Source: JBKPCD01 sp046727175 (GTDB lineage Bacteria > Acidobacteriota > Vicinamibacteria > Vicinamibacterales > 2-12-FULL-66-21). Taken from it: 35,778 nt of DNA. A program made the translations under genes and the position numbers. Of the stretch, positions 16,124 to 24,760 are shown piece after piece. Location: assembly GCA_046727175.1 (NCBI GenBank), contig JBKPCD010000214.1, positions 1-35,778 on the forward strand, given 5' to 3'. The notes under the pieces were generated by a model that was not told where the DNA came from, ran no database searches, and saw nothing but the letters and a program-made list of their open reading frames with translations. The first letter of the stretch is position 1; every line of letters begins with the position of its first letter.

Positions 16124-18388
16124 TTAGTATGCCTGCAGCTGCTCTGCATACTGCAGCGCCCTCGCGATCCGACCGGCGTCGCGATGAAACGTCGCGAGCG
16201 CGAACAGGACGTCATGATCCCTCGGCGCGCGTCCGCGCGCCTTCTCCAGTGTATCGATCGCCTCGTTCTCGTGGCCTGAGCTGTGCAGCGCCACGGCGTA
16301 CGTATAGGCGAACCGCACATCGCTTGAAAGCTCGCCCGCCCGCTTCAGTTCCCGGATCGCCTCGGGCTGCCGGCCGGAACGCGCCAGCGAAAGTCCGAGA
16401 GCGTGGTGGAGCATCGCGTCATCAGGCAAGACCCCGAGTCCGTCGCGCAGCGTGCGTTCAGCCTCGCGTTCGGCTCCCTCCTCCCGCTGCAGATCGCTCA
16501 GGTTCACGTAAGCCAGCGTGTATCGCGAGGAGAGGCGCAGCGCGGCGCGGTATTCGCCGGCGGCATCGTCGCGCCGGCCGAGCTGCGCCAGAAACATGCC
16601 GAGCGTCGTCCGATCTTCGGGCCGGTCGGCCCGGTAACGGCACGACGCGATGAATTCGTCGACCGCGCGCGTGAACGCGTTTTGATCCGCAGTTCCCGCG
16701 AGCGAGGCCGACGCGGGGGCGAGGAGCCAGGCGGCCTCGAGCCGCACCGATCTGACGGGATCGCTGAGCAAAGGCGCAACCCTCTCGCGCCGGGCGTCGG
16801 GTGAAAAGGACTCGAACACCGTCAGGGCCGCTCGACGCACTGCAGGATCTGGATCGGCGAGGTGCCGCATCGCCGCGTCGAGCGCGATCCGTGCGGGTGT
16901 GCTGGCGAGTCTCGCCAGCGCTGATGCGCGAACAATCGCCGGCTGCGACGAGTCGTCTGCGACCCGGCATAGATCCGGCACTGACCCTGGGTCGTTCGAG
17001 TCGGCGGCGGCGAACGCCTCGGCAAACGTCTGAAATCCCACGGGGCGCCGGTTCGTGCGCGTACGAATCTGTTCATCCGCCCAACCGGCGCTCCGATCCC
17101 GATGGCATCCGGCGCACGGGTTGGGCACGCCGATGCGAACCGACTGATCCGGCCGAGGAACGCGAAAGCTGTGGTCGCGCCGCGCGTCAATCACCATGTA
17201 CGTCGTGGATGGCATGTGGCACGACACGCATTGCGCTCCGGCGCTCTGCACTGCGTGAAAGTGATGCGCGGCGGTCTCGTAGGTCGTGGGCGCGTGGCAC
17301 TGCACGCACAGCTGGTTGCCAGCAGCGCGCGGCCGTTGGGTGTGCGGCTCGTGACAGTCCGCGCACGTGACGCCGGCGTGCGCCATCCGGCTTTGCAGAA
17401 ACGAGCCATAGGTGTACACCTCGTCGCGCTGCTGGCCGTCCGCGTAGTAGAGGCCGGGCCTGATCAACTCGGGAACGTAGTAGTCGTCGAGCGAGGCCCC
17501 GGGGGCGTAACCCTCAGCAATCTGGACGCGGCGAGAGTGGCACTGCGCACAGACATCGATCTCCGTGCGCGTCGTCCGCGGCGCGCTGCGCACCGGGCGG
17601 AGCGTGCCCGGTTCGAGAGTCCACTCGACGTTGCGGCGCTCGAGCAGGTGAACAGTCAGCCCGTTGTCGCTCGCGCGCGATGCGGCCGGCGAGCGTGCCC
17701 AGGTGACGTGTCGCGATCCAGGGCCGTGACACGCCTCGCACCCCACGTTGATCGCAGACCACGTGGTCTGAAACCGATCGCCGGCCGCGTCGTACCCTTT
17801 TCGCACGTTGGTCGAATGGCAGTCGGCACACATGAAATTCCAGTTCTGCTGGCGCCCGGTCCAGTGGAGCGCGTCAGTGTGTCCAATTGTGTCGCCGGGG
17901 TAGAGATGGAACCAGCGCTGTCCGCCTTGATCCTTCGGACGTGTGTCCCACGCGACTGACAGCGCCTGCACGCGGCCGCCGGGCAGGTCTAGCAGATACT
18001 GCTGCAGCGGCGACACGCCAAACGTGTACTTCACCTCGAAATCCTGCAGCGTCCCATCCGCGCCGTCCGTTCGCACGAAAAACCTGTCGTCGCGGCGATA
18101 GAAGGTCGACGTCACATGGCCGTAGGTGAAGCGCGTGTGATTGAAGTCGCCGAGCACGTTCTTCGAATCGGCAGGCTGCATCGCCTGCCGGTGCTGTGAA
18201 CGTTCCCATGCCGTGTACTCGGCTGCGTGACAATCGCGGCAGGCCGAGGCGCCTAGGTACTCGAGACGCAGACGGGACGCCGCGCCGGCGACGTCTGCGC
18301 GGTGAGCGCGATAGTTCCTGATCGCGAAGGCGCCGGCGGCAAGGGCGGCAGCCAACGCGACGAACACCAGCGATCGGGTCAACGTCAT
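16124..18388 (-). CDS. Octahaem c-type cytochrome with HEAT and TPR repeats
   Basis: A 754-aa protein with an N-terminal hydrophobic helix (residues 5-23; uncleaved anchor or signal peptide). Eight CxxCH haem motifs occur in the first half: CRDCH, CADCH, CEACH, CAQCH, CADCH, CVQCH, CVSCH and CAGCH, so the mature protein should bind eight c-type haems in the periplasm. The middle (about 440-560) has HEAT-like repeats (PDPAVRRAALTVFESF, DPVRSVRLEAAWLLA); the C-terminal 200 residues are TPR helices (LAYVNLSDLQREEGAERE, LHHALGLSLARSGRQPEAI). This resembles cytochrome c554-like electron carriers fused to scaffolding repeats. It is the last gene of the minus operon, 12 bases after the arylsulfatase. 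No oxidoreductase partner lies in the window, so its redox role is unknown. Confidence 0.88.
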   Translation of the reverse strand: MTLTRSLVFVALAAALAAGAFAIRNYRAHRADVAGAASRLRLEYLGASACRDCHAAEYTAWERSQHRQAMQPADSKNVLGDFNHTRFTYGHVTSTFYRRDDRFFVRTDGADGTLQDFEVKYTFGVSPLQQYLLDLPGGRVQALSVAWDTRPKDQGGQRWFHLYPGDTIGHTDALHWTGRQQNWNFMCADCHSTNVRKGYDAAGDRFQTTWSAINVGCEACHGPGSRHVTWARSPAASRASDNGLTVHLLERRNVEWTLEPGTLRPVRSAPRTTRTEIDVCAQCHSRRVQIAEGYAPGASLDDYYVPELIRPGLYYADGQQRDEVYTYGSFLQSRMAHAGVTCADCHEPHTQRPRAAGNQLCVQCHAPTTYETAAHHFHAVQSAGAQCVSCHMPSTTYMVIDARRDHSFRVPRPDQSVRIGVPNPCAGCHRDRSAGWADEQIRTRTNRRPVGFQTFAEAFAAADSNDPGSVPDLCRVADDSSQPAIVRASALARLASTPARIALDAAMRHLADPDPAVRRAALTVFESFSPDARRERVAPLLSDPVRSVRLEAAWLLAPASASLAGTADQNAFTRAVDEFIASCRYRADRPEDRTTLGMFLAQLGRRDDAAGEYRAALRLSSRYTLAYVNLSDLQREEGAEREAERTLRDGLGVLPDDAMLHHALGLSLARSGRQPEAIRELKRAGELSSDVRFAYTYAVALHSSGHENEAIDTLEKARGRAPRDHDVLFALATFHRDAGRIARALQYAEQLQAY

Positions 18389-18400
18389 CCGGCCGTTGTC

Positions 18401-19900
18401 TCACCGCGCCGAGGAAGGCATCGTGAAGTTCCACCGCGGAAGGATGGCGCGCGTGCGGGAGCTCTTCATCAGGGCCTCGATTCGCCGCACGATATCCGGA
18501 TTGGCGGCCGCCACGTTCGTGGTCTCGCCAAGATCCCGCTCCAGATCGTACAGCTCGATCGGACCGTCGGGCTGCTTCGCCGCGTTGTTCCGGATTCCCT
18601 TCCACCGGCCCATCCGCACGGCCTGCGAGCTCCCCTGCGAGTGGAATTCCCAGTACAGAACATCGTGCCGCCGCTGCGTGCCACGCTCGAGGAGCGTCGG
18701 CACGATCGAGATCCCGTCGGTCTCCGCCGGCGGTTCGCTGCCGGTCAACTCGGCGAAGGTGGCCCACATGTCCCAGTTCGCGCCGACGTGATCGGACGTC
18801 GCACCGGCGCGAATGCGGCCGGGCCAGCGCGCAATCATCGGCACGCGAATGCCGCCCTCGTACAAGTTCGTTTTGTGCCCGCGCAGCGGTCCGTTGCTCT
18901 CGAAGAACGCGGTTGGCGCGCCGCCCACGTCGAAGGTTGCGCCGTTGTCGCTCGTGAACACGACCAGCGTCCGCTCGTCGGCGCCGATCTCCTTCAGCGT
19001 GTCGAGGATTCGGCCGACCTGCGCATCGAGATAGGTGATCATCGCCGCGTACGCCGCGCGCGGCGTGCGCTGCGGCAGATAGCGGTTGTCGCCTGTGTAC
19101 GGGGTTTCCGGGAATTTCCCTTCGTACTCTTTCAGTGCCGCTTCGGGCACCTGCAGCGCCACGTGAGGAATGGTCGGCGCGAAGTACAAGAAGAACGGCT
19201 TTGACTGATTGGCGCGTAGCCAGCCCGTCGCTTCGCGCGTCATGACATCAATGGCGTAGTCGGTGCCGCGGTACTTCTCGTACGACTTCGGATCGCGCGG
19301 ATCGCCTTCGAGCTTCTGATGCGGCGAGAAGTACGCGTTGCGCAGCGGATAACGTTCCTCGTTGCGCCACAGGTGCGTCGGGTAGTAGTTGTGCGCCTGC
19401 TTCTGATCGAGGTAGCCGAAGAAGAAATCGAACCCCTGTTTCGTCGGCACGCCTGTTGACTGCGGCCCGCCCAGCCCCCATTTCCCAATGACGGCCGTCG
19501 CATAGCCGCGCGCCTGAAGCCAGCGCGCGACCGTGGGGTGATCGGGCGGCAGAGCAATCTGACCGCGCTCCTCCTCGTCGAGGAAGCCGCCAAGCTCCTG
19601 GTTGTCGCGCACGTACGCGTGCCCCGTGTGGCGACCCGTCAGAAACGTCCCGCGCGACGGTGCACACACCGTGCTCCCGGAGTAGAACTGTGTGAACCGG
19701 ATGCCTTCGGCCGCGAGGCGATCGAGCCGCGGCGTTCGAATCCGGCGCTGCCCGTACGATCCCAGCTCGCCATAGCCGAGATCGTCGGCGAGCACGAACA
19801 CGATGTTCGGACGCTCCGCTGACGCGGTCCGCTCGGGTGCACGCTGTTGCGTCGCGGCAACGGTGGCAGTCGCCGCCATCGCGAGGATGAACGCTCGCAC
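18401..19900 (-). CDS. Arylsulfatase
   Basis: A 499-aa exported sulfatase of the arylsulfatase A group. Start chosen: GTG 19900, with GGGAGG five bases upstream; a GTG at 19906 overlaps the preceding stop but is too close to that site. A signal peptide (ILAMAATATVAA) is followed by NIVFVLADDLGYGELGSYG with the metal-binding DD and CAPSR at 79-83, then GKWGLGG, FFLYFAPTIPHVALQVPE and SDNGATFDVGG and the Lys block GHKTNLYEGGIRVP. The near-complete set of arylsulfatase A blocks makes an active enzyme likely. Bacterial relatives hydrolyse sulfate esters on galactose or N-acetylgalactosamine; the precise substrate cannot be read. It sits between another sulfatase and the cytochrome in one operon. 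Confidence 0.88.
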   Translation of the reverse strand: MRAFILAMAATATVAATQQRAPERTASAERPNIVFVLADDLGYGELGSYGQRRIRTPRLDRLAAEGIRFTQFYSGSTVCAPSRGTFLTGRHTGHAYVRDNQELGGFLDEEERGQIALPPDHPTVARWLQARGYATAVIGKWGLGGPQSTGVPTKQGFDFFFGYLDQKQAHNYYPTHLWRNEERYPLRNAYFSPHQKLEGDPRDPKSYEKYRGTDYAIDVMTREATGWLRANQSKPFFLYFAPTIPHVALQVPEAALKEYEGKFPETPYTGDNRYLPQRTPRAAYAAMITYLDAQVGRILDTLKEIGADERTLVVFTSDNGATFDVGGAPTAFFESNGPLRGHKTNLYEGGIRVPMIARWPGRIRAGATSDHVGANWDMWATFAELTGSEPPAETDGISIVPTLLERGTQRRHDVLYWEFHSQGSSQAVRMGRWKGIRNNAAKQPDGPIELYDLERDLGETTNVAAANPDIVRRIEALMKSSRTRAILPRWNFTMPSSAR

Positions 19901-19902
19901 TC

Positions 19903-21324
19903 TCACCTCCCAGGCTGTCCGTAGTAGGGAAACCGATCCCAGCGGTCATCGTCCACGGTCGCCCTCGGGTCGCTGGTCTCGCGCAGCCAGCGCTCCAGTT
20001 GCAGGCGAAGACCCTGCTGCGCGTCTCGGTGCGCCGCGTGTCCGGCGACGTTGACCAGCTGCTCGGGATCGCGTCTCAGGTCGTAGAGCTCCTCGGCCGG
20101 ACGTTTCGCGGTCGCGAGCTGGAACAGGAATGCGAACGCCGGATCGGTTCGCCGATCCAGCAGGAGCGATTTAGTGGGGCCGCCGTCGATGTCGCCGAAC
20201 GGTCCGACCGCGAAGTATTGTTCGGGGTCGCCCGCGGGCCAGCGGTCGGGCCGGAAGTTCCTTATATAAAGGTAGTCCTTCGTCCTGATCGCCCTGATCG
20301 GATAGCTCAAGTCTCCCTTTCGAACGTTTGCGTGGCGCTCCCGCTCGATGAAGACGCGATCGCGGCCGGGCTGCGACCGGTGCCGGAGCAGGGGCACAAA
20401 GCTGCCTCCGGTCATGACCTCGAGCGGCTTTAGCCCGGCGATCTCGAGGAACGTCGGCGCCAGATCCGTGAGGCTGACGAACGAGTCGATCACGCTGCCC
20501 GCATCGGCCACACCTTTCCACCGGATGGCTAGGGGCACGTGCGTGCCCCCGTCATAGACATTGGCCTTCGCGCGAGGGAACGGCATCCCGTTATCAGACG
20601 TCACGATGACGATCGTGCTGTCGAGCTCTCCGGCGCGCTCGAGCGTCTCGATGATTTGCCCGAGATCTCGATCGAACCGCTGAACCTCGAAGTAGTAGTC
20701 GAGCAGATCCTGGCGCACGTCGGCGGCGTCGGGCAGGTATGGCGGGACCTGGACTCGTTCGGGTTTCAGGCCGCTCTTTGCGCCTGAACCTGGATCGTAC
20801 GGACGATGGGGATCGTGGCTGCCGAACCAGAAACAAAACGGCTGTCCCGGCGCGCGGCGCTCGACGAACTCATCGAAGCTTCTGAACAGCGGCCCGGCGG
20901 GATTTCTGGCGCGTCCACCCGGCTCGAACTGTCCAGGTCCCCACCCCTTACCCGTGTGACCCACAACATAGCCGGCCGATTCCAGCAGATCGGGGTACAC
21001 AACGTACGACTTCGGCAGAAAGCCGTGCAAGTTGGCGCCTTCTTCGAGCCGATGCACGGCCTGGCCGGTCAGCAGAGCAGCCCGCGACGGTGTACACGAG
21101 GGGGACGCCACGAACGCGTGCGTGAACCGAGCGCCTTCGCGCGCGATGCGGTCGAAGCTCGGCGTGCTGACCGTCCGATCGCCGTAGACGCCGGCGTGTG
21201 GGAACGACCAGTCGTCGGCAATGGCCAGAAGGATGTTCGGCCGCTTGACTGTTGCCGGCTGCTCGGGAGGGGGCGACACGGTCCCGAGCCCCAGTAGCGC
21301 GACGAACACGATGGTCGATTTCAT
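19903..21324 (-). CDS. Sulfatase, heparan N-sulfatase-like
   Basis: A 473-aa exported sulfatase. Residues 1-20 form a signal peptide. Motifs: NILLAIADDWSFPHAGVYGD with metal ligands, CTPSR at 77-81 (formylglycine site), FCFWFGSHDPHRPYDPGSG and SDNGMPFPRAKANVYDGGTH. The 'ADDWS.PHA..YGD' and 'GSHDPHRPY' forms, with 'DNG.PFPRAK.N.YD.G', are typical of bacterial sulfatases grouped with N-sulfoglucosamine sulfohydrolase. There is no Shine-Dalgarno at the ATG. It begins 12 bases after the second TonB receptor gene and ends at the start of the arylsulfatase gene, indicating one transcript. The last 60 residues carry the usual LYDLRRDPEQLVN block. Confidence 0.88.
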   Translation of the reverse strand: MKSTIVFVALLGLGTVSPPPEQPATVKRPNILLAIADDWSFPHAGVYGDRTVSTPSFDRIAREGARFTHAFVASPSCTPSRAALLTGQAVHRLEEGANLHGFLPKSYVVYPDLLESAGYVVGHTGKGWGPGQFEPGGRARNPAGPLFRSFDEFVERRAPGQPFCFWFGSHDPHRPYDPGSGAKSGLKPERVQVPPYLPDAADVRQDLLDYYFEVQRFDRDLGQIIETLERAGELDSTIVIVTSDNGMPFPRAKANVYDGGTHVPLAIRWKGVADAGSVIDSFVSLTDLAPTFLEIAGLKPLEVMTGGSFVPLLRHRSQPGRDRVFIERERHANVRKGDLSYPIRAIRTKDYLYIRNFRPDRWPAGDPEQYFAVGPFGDIDGGPTKSLLLDRRTDPAFAFLFQLATAKRPAEELYDLRRDPEQLVNVAGHAAHRDAQQGLRLQLERWLRETSDPRATVDDDRWDRFPYYGQPGR

Positions 21325-21336
21325 GGCGGAACCAGT

Positions 21337-24300
21337 CTAGTACGCGAAGCGCACCCCGAGTTGCATCGACCGCGCCGCGCGCGCGCTCGAGACGATCCCG
21401 AACCCAGGCGCACCGAACGTGTGGCCGGGCAGCCCGAAGTCGGTGTGATTGAACGCGTTGAACAGCTCGACGCGGAACTGCAGCGTCCGTTGCGCGCTGA
21501 GCGCGACCTGCTTACCGATCAGCAGATCGAACCTGACGGTGCCATCGCCGCGAAGGATGCCGCGGCCGCTCGTGCCGAAGCGCAGCGGCGCCGGCTGCGC
21601 GAAGGCATCGGTGTTGAACCAGCGCGCGAGCGTTCGCTCGCTCGACGGCAGTTCGGGATTCCCGACAAGGTCGGCGCGCAGCGGGCCGGCCGACTGCGCG
21701 TTCGTCGAGTTCGTCTGCGTCGTCACGCTGAACGGCGGACCCGACTGCAGCGTGCCGAGCATCCCGAGCGACCAGTTGCCGACGACCGGCGCGAGCCAGC
21801 CGCTCGACATCCAGCGGCGACCGGTTCCGATCGGCAGCTCCCAGACGCTGCTGAACGTGGCGCGATGCCGGATATCGTTCGCCGACGGCCCGTAATCACG
21901 CGAGCGGGTATAGAAATCGGAATACACACCGGGATCGCCGATGTTCGCGCCGCCCTCGTCGGTGTTGTTCAGGAACTTCGACCATGTATAGGTGCTCAAC
22001 ACGTTGAACCCGCGCGCAAATCGCCTTTCCACGCGCAGCACGCCGGCGTGATAGTTCGACACACCCAGCGTCGGAAATAGCACCGTCACGTTCGAGAACT
22101 GCGGAAACGGCCGGTCCCGTTGCTGCGTGAGGTCCGCCGCCATCTTGTCGGGCGCGATTTGATTGATCGAGAGACTCTGGCTGGGCAGCCTGCGCGACAG
22201 GTTCCCCAGATAGCTCAGCTCGATGACGAAATGTGCGGGCAGCTCGCGCTGAACGCCGAGATTGAACTGCTGCGCGTACCCGGTGGCGCGATCCCGCTCG
22301 TAAAACGTCACCGCGGTCGTCGGGTTCTGACCCACACGCACCGCGCCGAAGGTCGCGTCGCGGACGACGGTTGCCTCCTGCAGCCTCGGCACACCGTCGC
22401 GCAGGTAGAACGGCGCCGTGAGCCCGTTGTCTGGCGTCTGCAACGACGCCGAACGCTCGAATCCGAGCGACGCCGAGTTCGGCGCGCCGTGGTCGAAGGG
22501 GTGCGCGAAAAAGACGCCGAACCCGCCGCGGACGATCGTGTGCCCGGCGCCGAACGGCCGCCAGGCAAACCCGATCCGTGGGCCCACGTTGTTCCAGTCG
22601 GTCCGATACGGCGACGAGGGCCAGCCGTCGACGCCGGCGAACCGGACGACGCCCGGTGTACCGGACACCGGGTTGATCGCGTCGGGGTCGAAGCCGTTCA
22701 GATGGTTCTCGCTGTCGCGGATCGGCGTGTCGGTCTCCCACCGCACTCCGATGTTCAGCGTGAGGTCTGCCGAGATCGTCCAGTCGTCCTGTACAAACGC
22801 GGCCAGGTACCAGCTCGAGCGGTCGAGCGCGTCGGTCTCGCGAACGATGACGCTGTTGGGGAAACCGAGCAGCAGGCTGGCCAGACCGAGACCCGTGCCG
22901 GCGCGGTTCGGAAAGGCCGTCGGCTGCGTGGTAAACGCGAACGTTCCGGAGATCGACGGCCGATTGATCTCGTAATTGAACGACGGCCGGATCTCGACGC
23001 CGCCCTTCAGCGCGTGGCGGCCGCGGAGGTACGACGTCGTGTTGACGACCTGGTGCTGCTCGATCGGAAACTGGCGCCGCTCGTGGTTTGCTGCGCCGAT
23101 CGGCGCGATGCCGGCCACCGTGATGCGCGGAAACGCTTCGTCCGCCACGCCTTTCAGGCCAAGCTTCGACGGCCACGGCTCGCCGACACCGTATGCAATC
23201 TGATGGTTGATGCGGTTCGAATAGGTGTAGCGCAGCTCGTTGACCAGATTCGACCTGAAGGTGCGTGTGTATCCGCCGTACCAGTAGTTCTGATGACGCA
23301 GCGCAGCCTGATTCGTGTCGGCGGCGCGCTCGCTGAACACGCTGGTGAACTCGAGATTGTCGCTGTTGAAGAGATATCGCGCGCTGAGCCGATCTTTTGC
23401 CGAGAGGTTGTGATCGAGACGCACGGTGTAGTTGTCGCGTACGAGCTGCTGCGTGAAATTGCCGCTGAAGTTGTTCGCACCGGTGATGCCGTCGGGCGCG
23501 CGGTTCGGCAGCGGATAGACCGCCAGGATGTTGAGGGCCACCGGGTCGAGCCGGTCCGCCGGAACAACGTTGCCCGGGAACTGTGCCCGCGCCGCGGCGG
23601 CGCCGCTTCCGACCGTCGTCGCCGGATCGAAAACGGGGATAACGGCGCCGCGCGCGTCGAATGTCTGCGAAAAATCGCCGCGACGCTGCAGCTCGGTCGG
23701 CACCGTCAGAATCGAGGTCGAGCCGTCGGTGCGGCGAGAGCCCTCGTAGCCGAAAAAGAAGAAGGTCCGATCGCGTCGCACCGGTCCGCCGACGGTGCCG
23801 CCGAAGACATTGTAGCGCAGCGGCGGCTTGCTCCGCGTCCCGTCGATGACCGGTGCGAAGAAGTTCGTCGCATCCAGCGCATCGTCACGGAAATACTCGA
23901 AACCGCTGCCGCGCACCGTGTTCGTGCCCGACTTCGTCGTCGCGATGACGACGCCGCCCGCCGAGCCGCCGTACTCGGCCGCGTAGCTGTTCGCGAGGAC
24001 CTTGACCTCCTGGACCGTCTCGACGGGCGGGTCGAGATCCATCTGCCCGATGCCCAGCCGCATGTTCTGGCCCGTTCCGCCGTCGATCCAGAACATCTGG
24101 CTCTGAGTGCGGCCCCCGGCCAGGCTGAAATTAGGTTTTGTCCCGGCGTCGTACTGAACGAACACCGCGCCGCCGATCATGTTGATCAGGTTCATCGATC
24201 GGCGATCGCCGAGCGGCAGGTCCTGGACGCTGCGGGCCTCGATCAACTGGCTGACATCCGAGGTGCGAGCCTGCAGCAGCGGCGACTCGGCAGAGACGTT

Positions 24301-24720
24301 CACCGTCTCGCGCAGGTCGCCGGGCGAGAGCTGGATGTCCACGGCGATCGTGGCGCCGGTCGTCACGACCAGGCGTTCGCGGCGGTACTTCTGAAAACCT
24401 GAGAGCTCCGCCTCGATCACGTACGTGCCGATGTCCAGATGCGTGAGCACGAAAAAGCCGCGATCGTTCGTGACGGCGGCGCTGCGTTGGCCGGTATCCG
24501 AATGAACGGCGCTGACGGACGCACCGGGCACGATGGCGCCGGTCGTGTCGGTCACGATCCCCGAGATCGTTCCCTGCGGCGTCTGGGCGAGGGCGGGCGC
24601 GGTGAACAGGACCGCGAGGACCGCCGTCAGCTGAAATGACATCCGCACCGCAGTACAAACGTCAGGACGAGAACCGAATTTGCGCCTGGAGCGTCGGCGA
24701 CCCTGCGTCCCCTGCGTCAT
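21337..24720 (-). CDS. TonB-dependent receptor, Oar-like, with carboxypeptidase regulatory-like domain
   Basis: A 1127-aa outer-membrane receptor. A cleavable signal (LTAVLAVLFTAPALAQ) follows a long basic n-region; ATG 24720 was kept because GGGAGG lies four bases upstream, while the internal Met at residue 27 has none. Residues about 48-125 are a carboxypeptidase-regulatory-like domain (GTISGIVTDTTGAIVPGASV). The plug follows (SVQDLPLGDRRSMNLINMIG, FWIDGG, YAAEYGGSAGGVVIATTKSG), then a 22-strand-type barrel to the C-terminal GVRFAY with a terminal aromatic. This type in Acidobacteriota lacks a SusD partner. It imports large substrates using TonB energy; neighbours suggest sulfated glycan fragments. 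Confidence 0.9.
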   Translation of the reverse strand: MTQGTQGRRRSRRKFGSRPDVCTAVRMSFQLTAVLAVLFTAPALAQTPQGTISGIVTDTTGAIVPGASVSAVHSDTGQRSAAVTNDRGFFVLTHLDIGTYVIEAELSGFQKYRRERLVVTTGATIAVDIQLSPGDLRETVNVSAESPLLQARTSDVSQLIEARSVQDLPLGDRRSMNLINMIGGAVFVQYDAGTKPNFSLAGGRTQSQMFWIDGGTGQNMRLGIGQMDLDPPVETVQEVKVLANSYAAEYGGSAGGVVIATTKSGTNTVRGSGFEYFRDDALDATNFFAPVIDGTRSKPPLRYNVFGGTVGGPVRRDRTFFFFGYEGSRRTDGSTSILTVPTELQRRGDFSQTFDARGAVIPVFDPATTVGSGAAAARAQFPGNVVPADRLDPVALNILAVYPLPNRAPDGITGANNFSGNFTQQLVRDNYTVRLDHNLSAKDRLSARYLFNSDNLEFTSVFSERAADTNQAALRHQNYWYGGYTRTFRSNLVNELRYTYSNRINHQIAYGVGEPWPSKLGLKGVADEAFPRITVAGIAPIGAANHERRQFPIEQHQVVNTTSYLRGRHALKGGVEIRPSFNYEINRPSISGTFAFTTQPTAFPNRAGTGLGLASLLLGFPNSVIVRETDALDRSSWYLAAFVQDDWTISADLTLNIGVRWETDTPIRDSENHLNGFDPDAINPVSGTPGVVRFAGVDGWPSSPYRTDWNNVGPRIGFAWRPFGAGHTIVRGGFGVFFAHPFDHGAPNSASLGFERSASLQTPDNGLTAPFYLRDGVPRLQEATVVRDATFGAVRVGQNPTTAVTFYERDRATGYAQQFNLGVQRELPAHFVIELSYLGNLSRRLPSQSLSINQIAPDKMAADLTQQRDRPFPQFSNVTVLFPTLGVSNYHAGVLRVERRFARGFNVLSTYTWSKFLNNTDEGGANIGDPGVYSDFYTRSRDYGPSANDIRHRATFSSVWELPIGTGRRWMSSGWLAPVVGNWSLGMLGTLQSGPPFSVTTQTNSTNAQSAGPLRADLVGNPELPSSERTLARWFNTDAFAQPAPLRFGTSGRGILRGDGTVRFDLLIGKQVALSAQRTLQFRVELFNAFNHTDFGLPGHTFGAPGFGIVSSARAARSMQLGVRFAY

Positions 24721-24724
24721 TCAC

Positions 24725-24729
24725 CCTCC
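24725..24729 (-). promoter_or_regulatory. Ribosome binding site deciding the start of the second TonB receptor
   Basis: GGAGG within CGGGAGGGTGA, read on the minus strand, four bases before ATG 24720; favours the long N-terminus over the Met at residue 27. Confidence 0.6.
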
Positions 24730-24760
24730 CGTGAGAAGTCGGCGGTTGAGGCTCTGTCGC

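Noticed and set aside
22120..24402. 760-codon open frame on the plus strand
   Set aside because: Antisense to the second TonB receptor; low complexity in Arg/Val/Asp/Glu, no domain.
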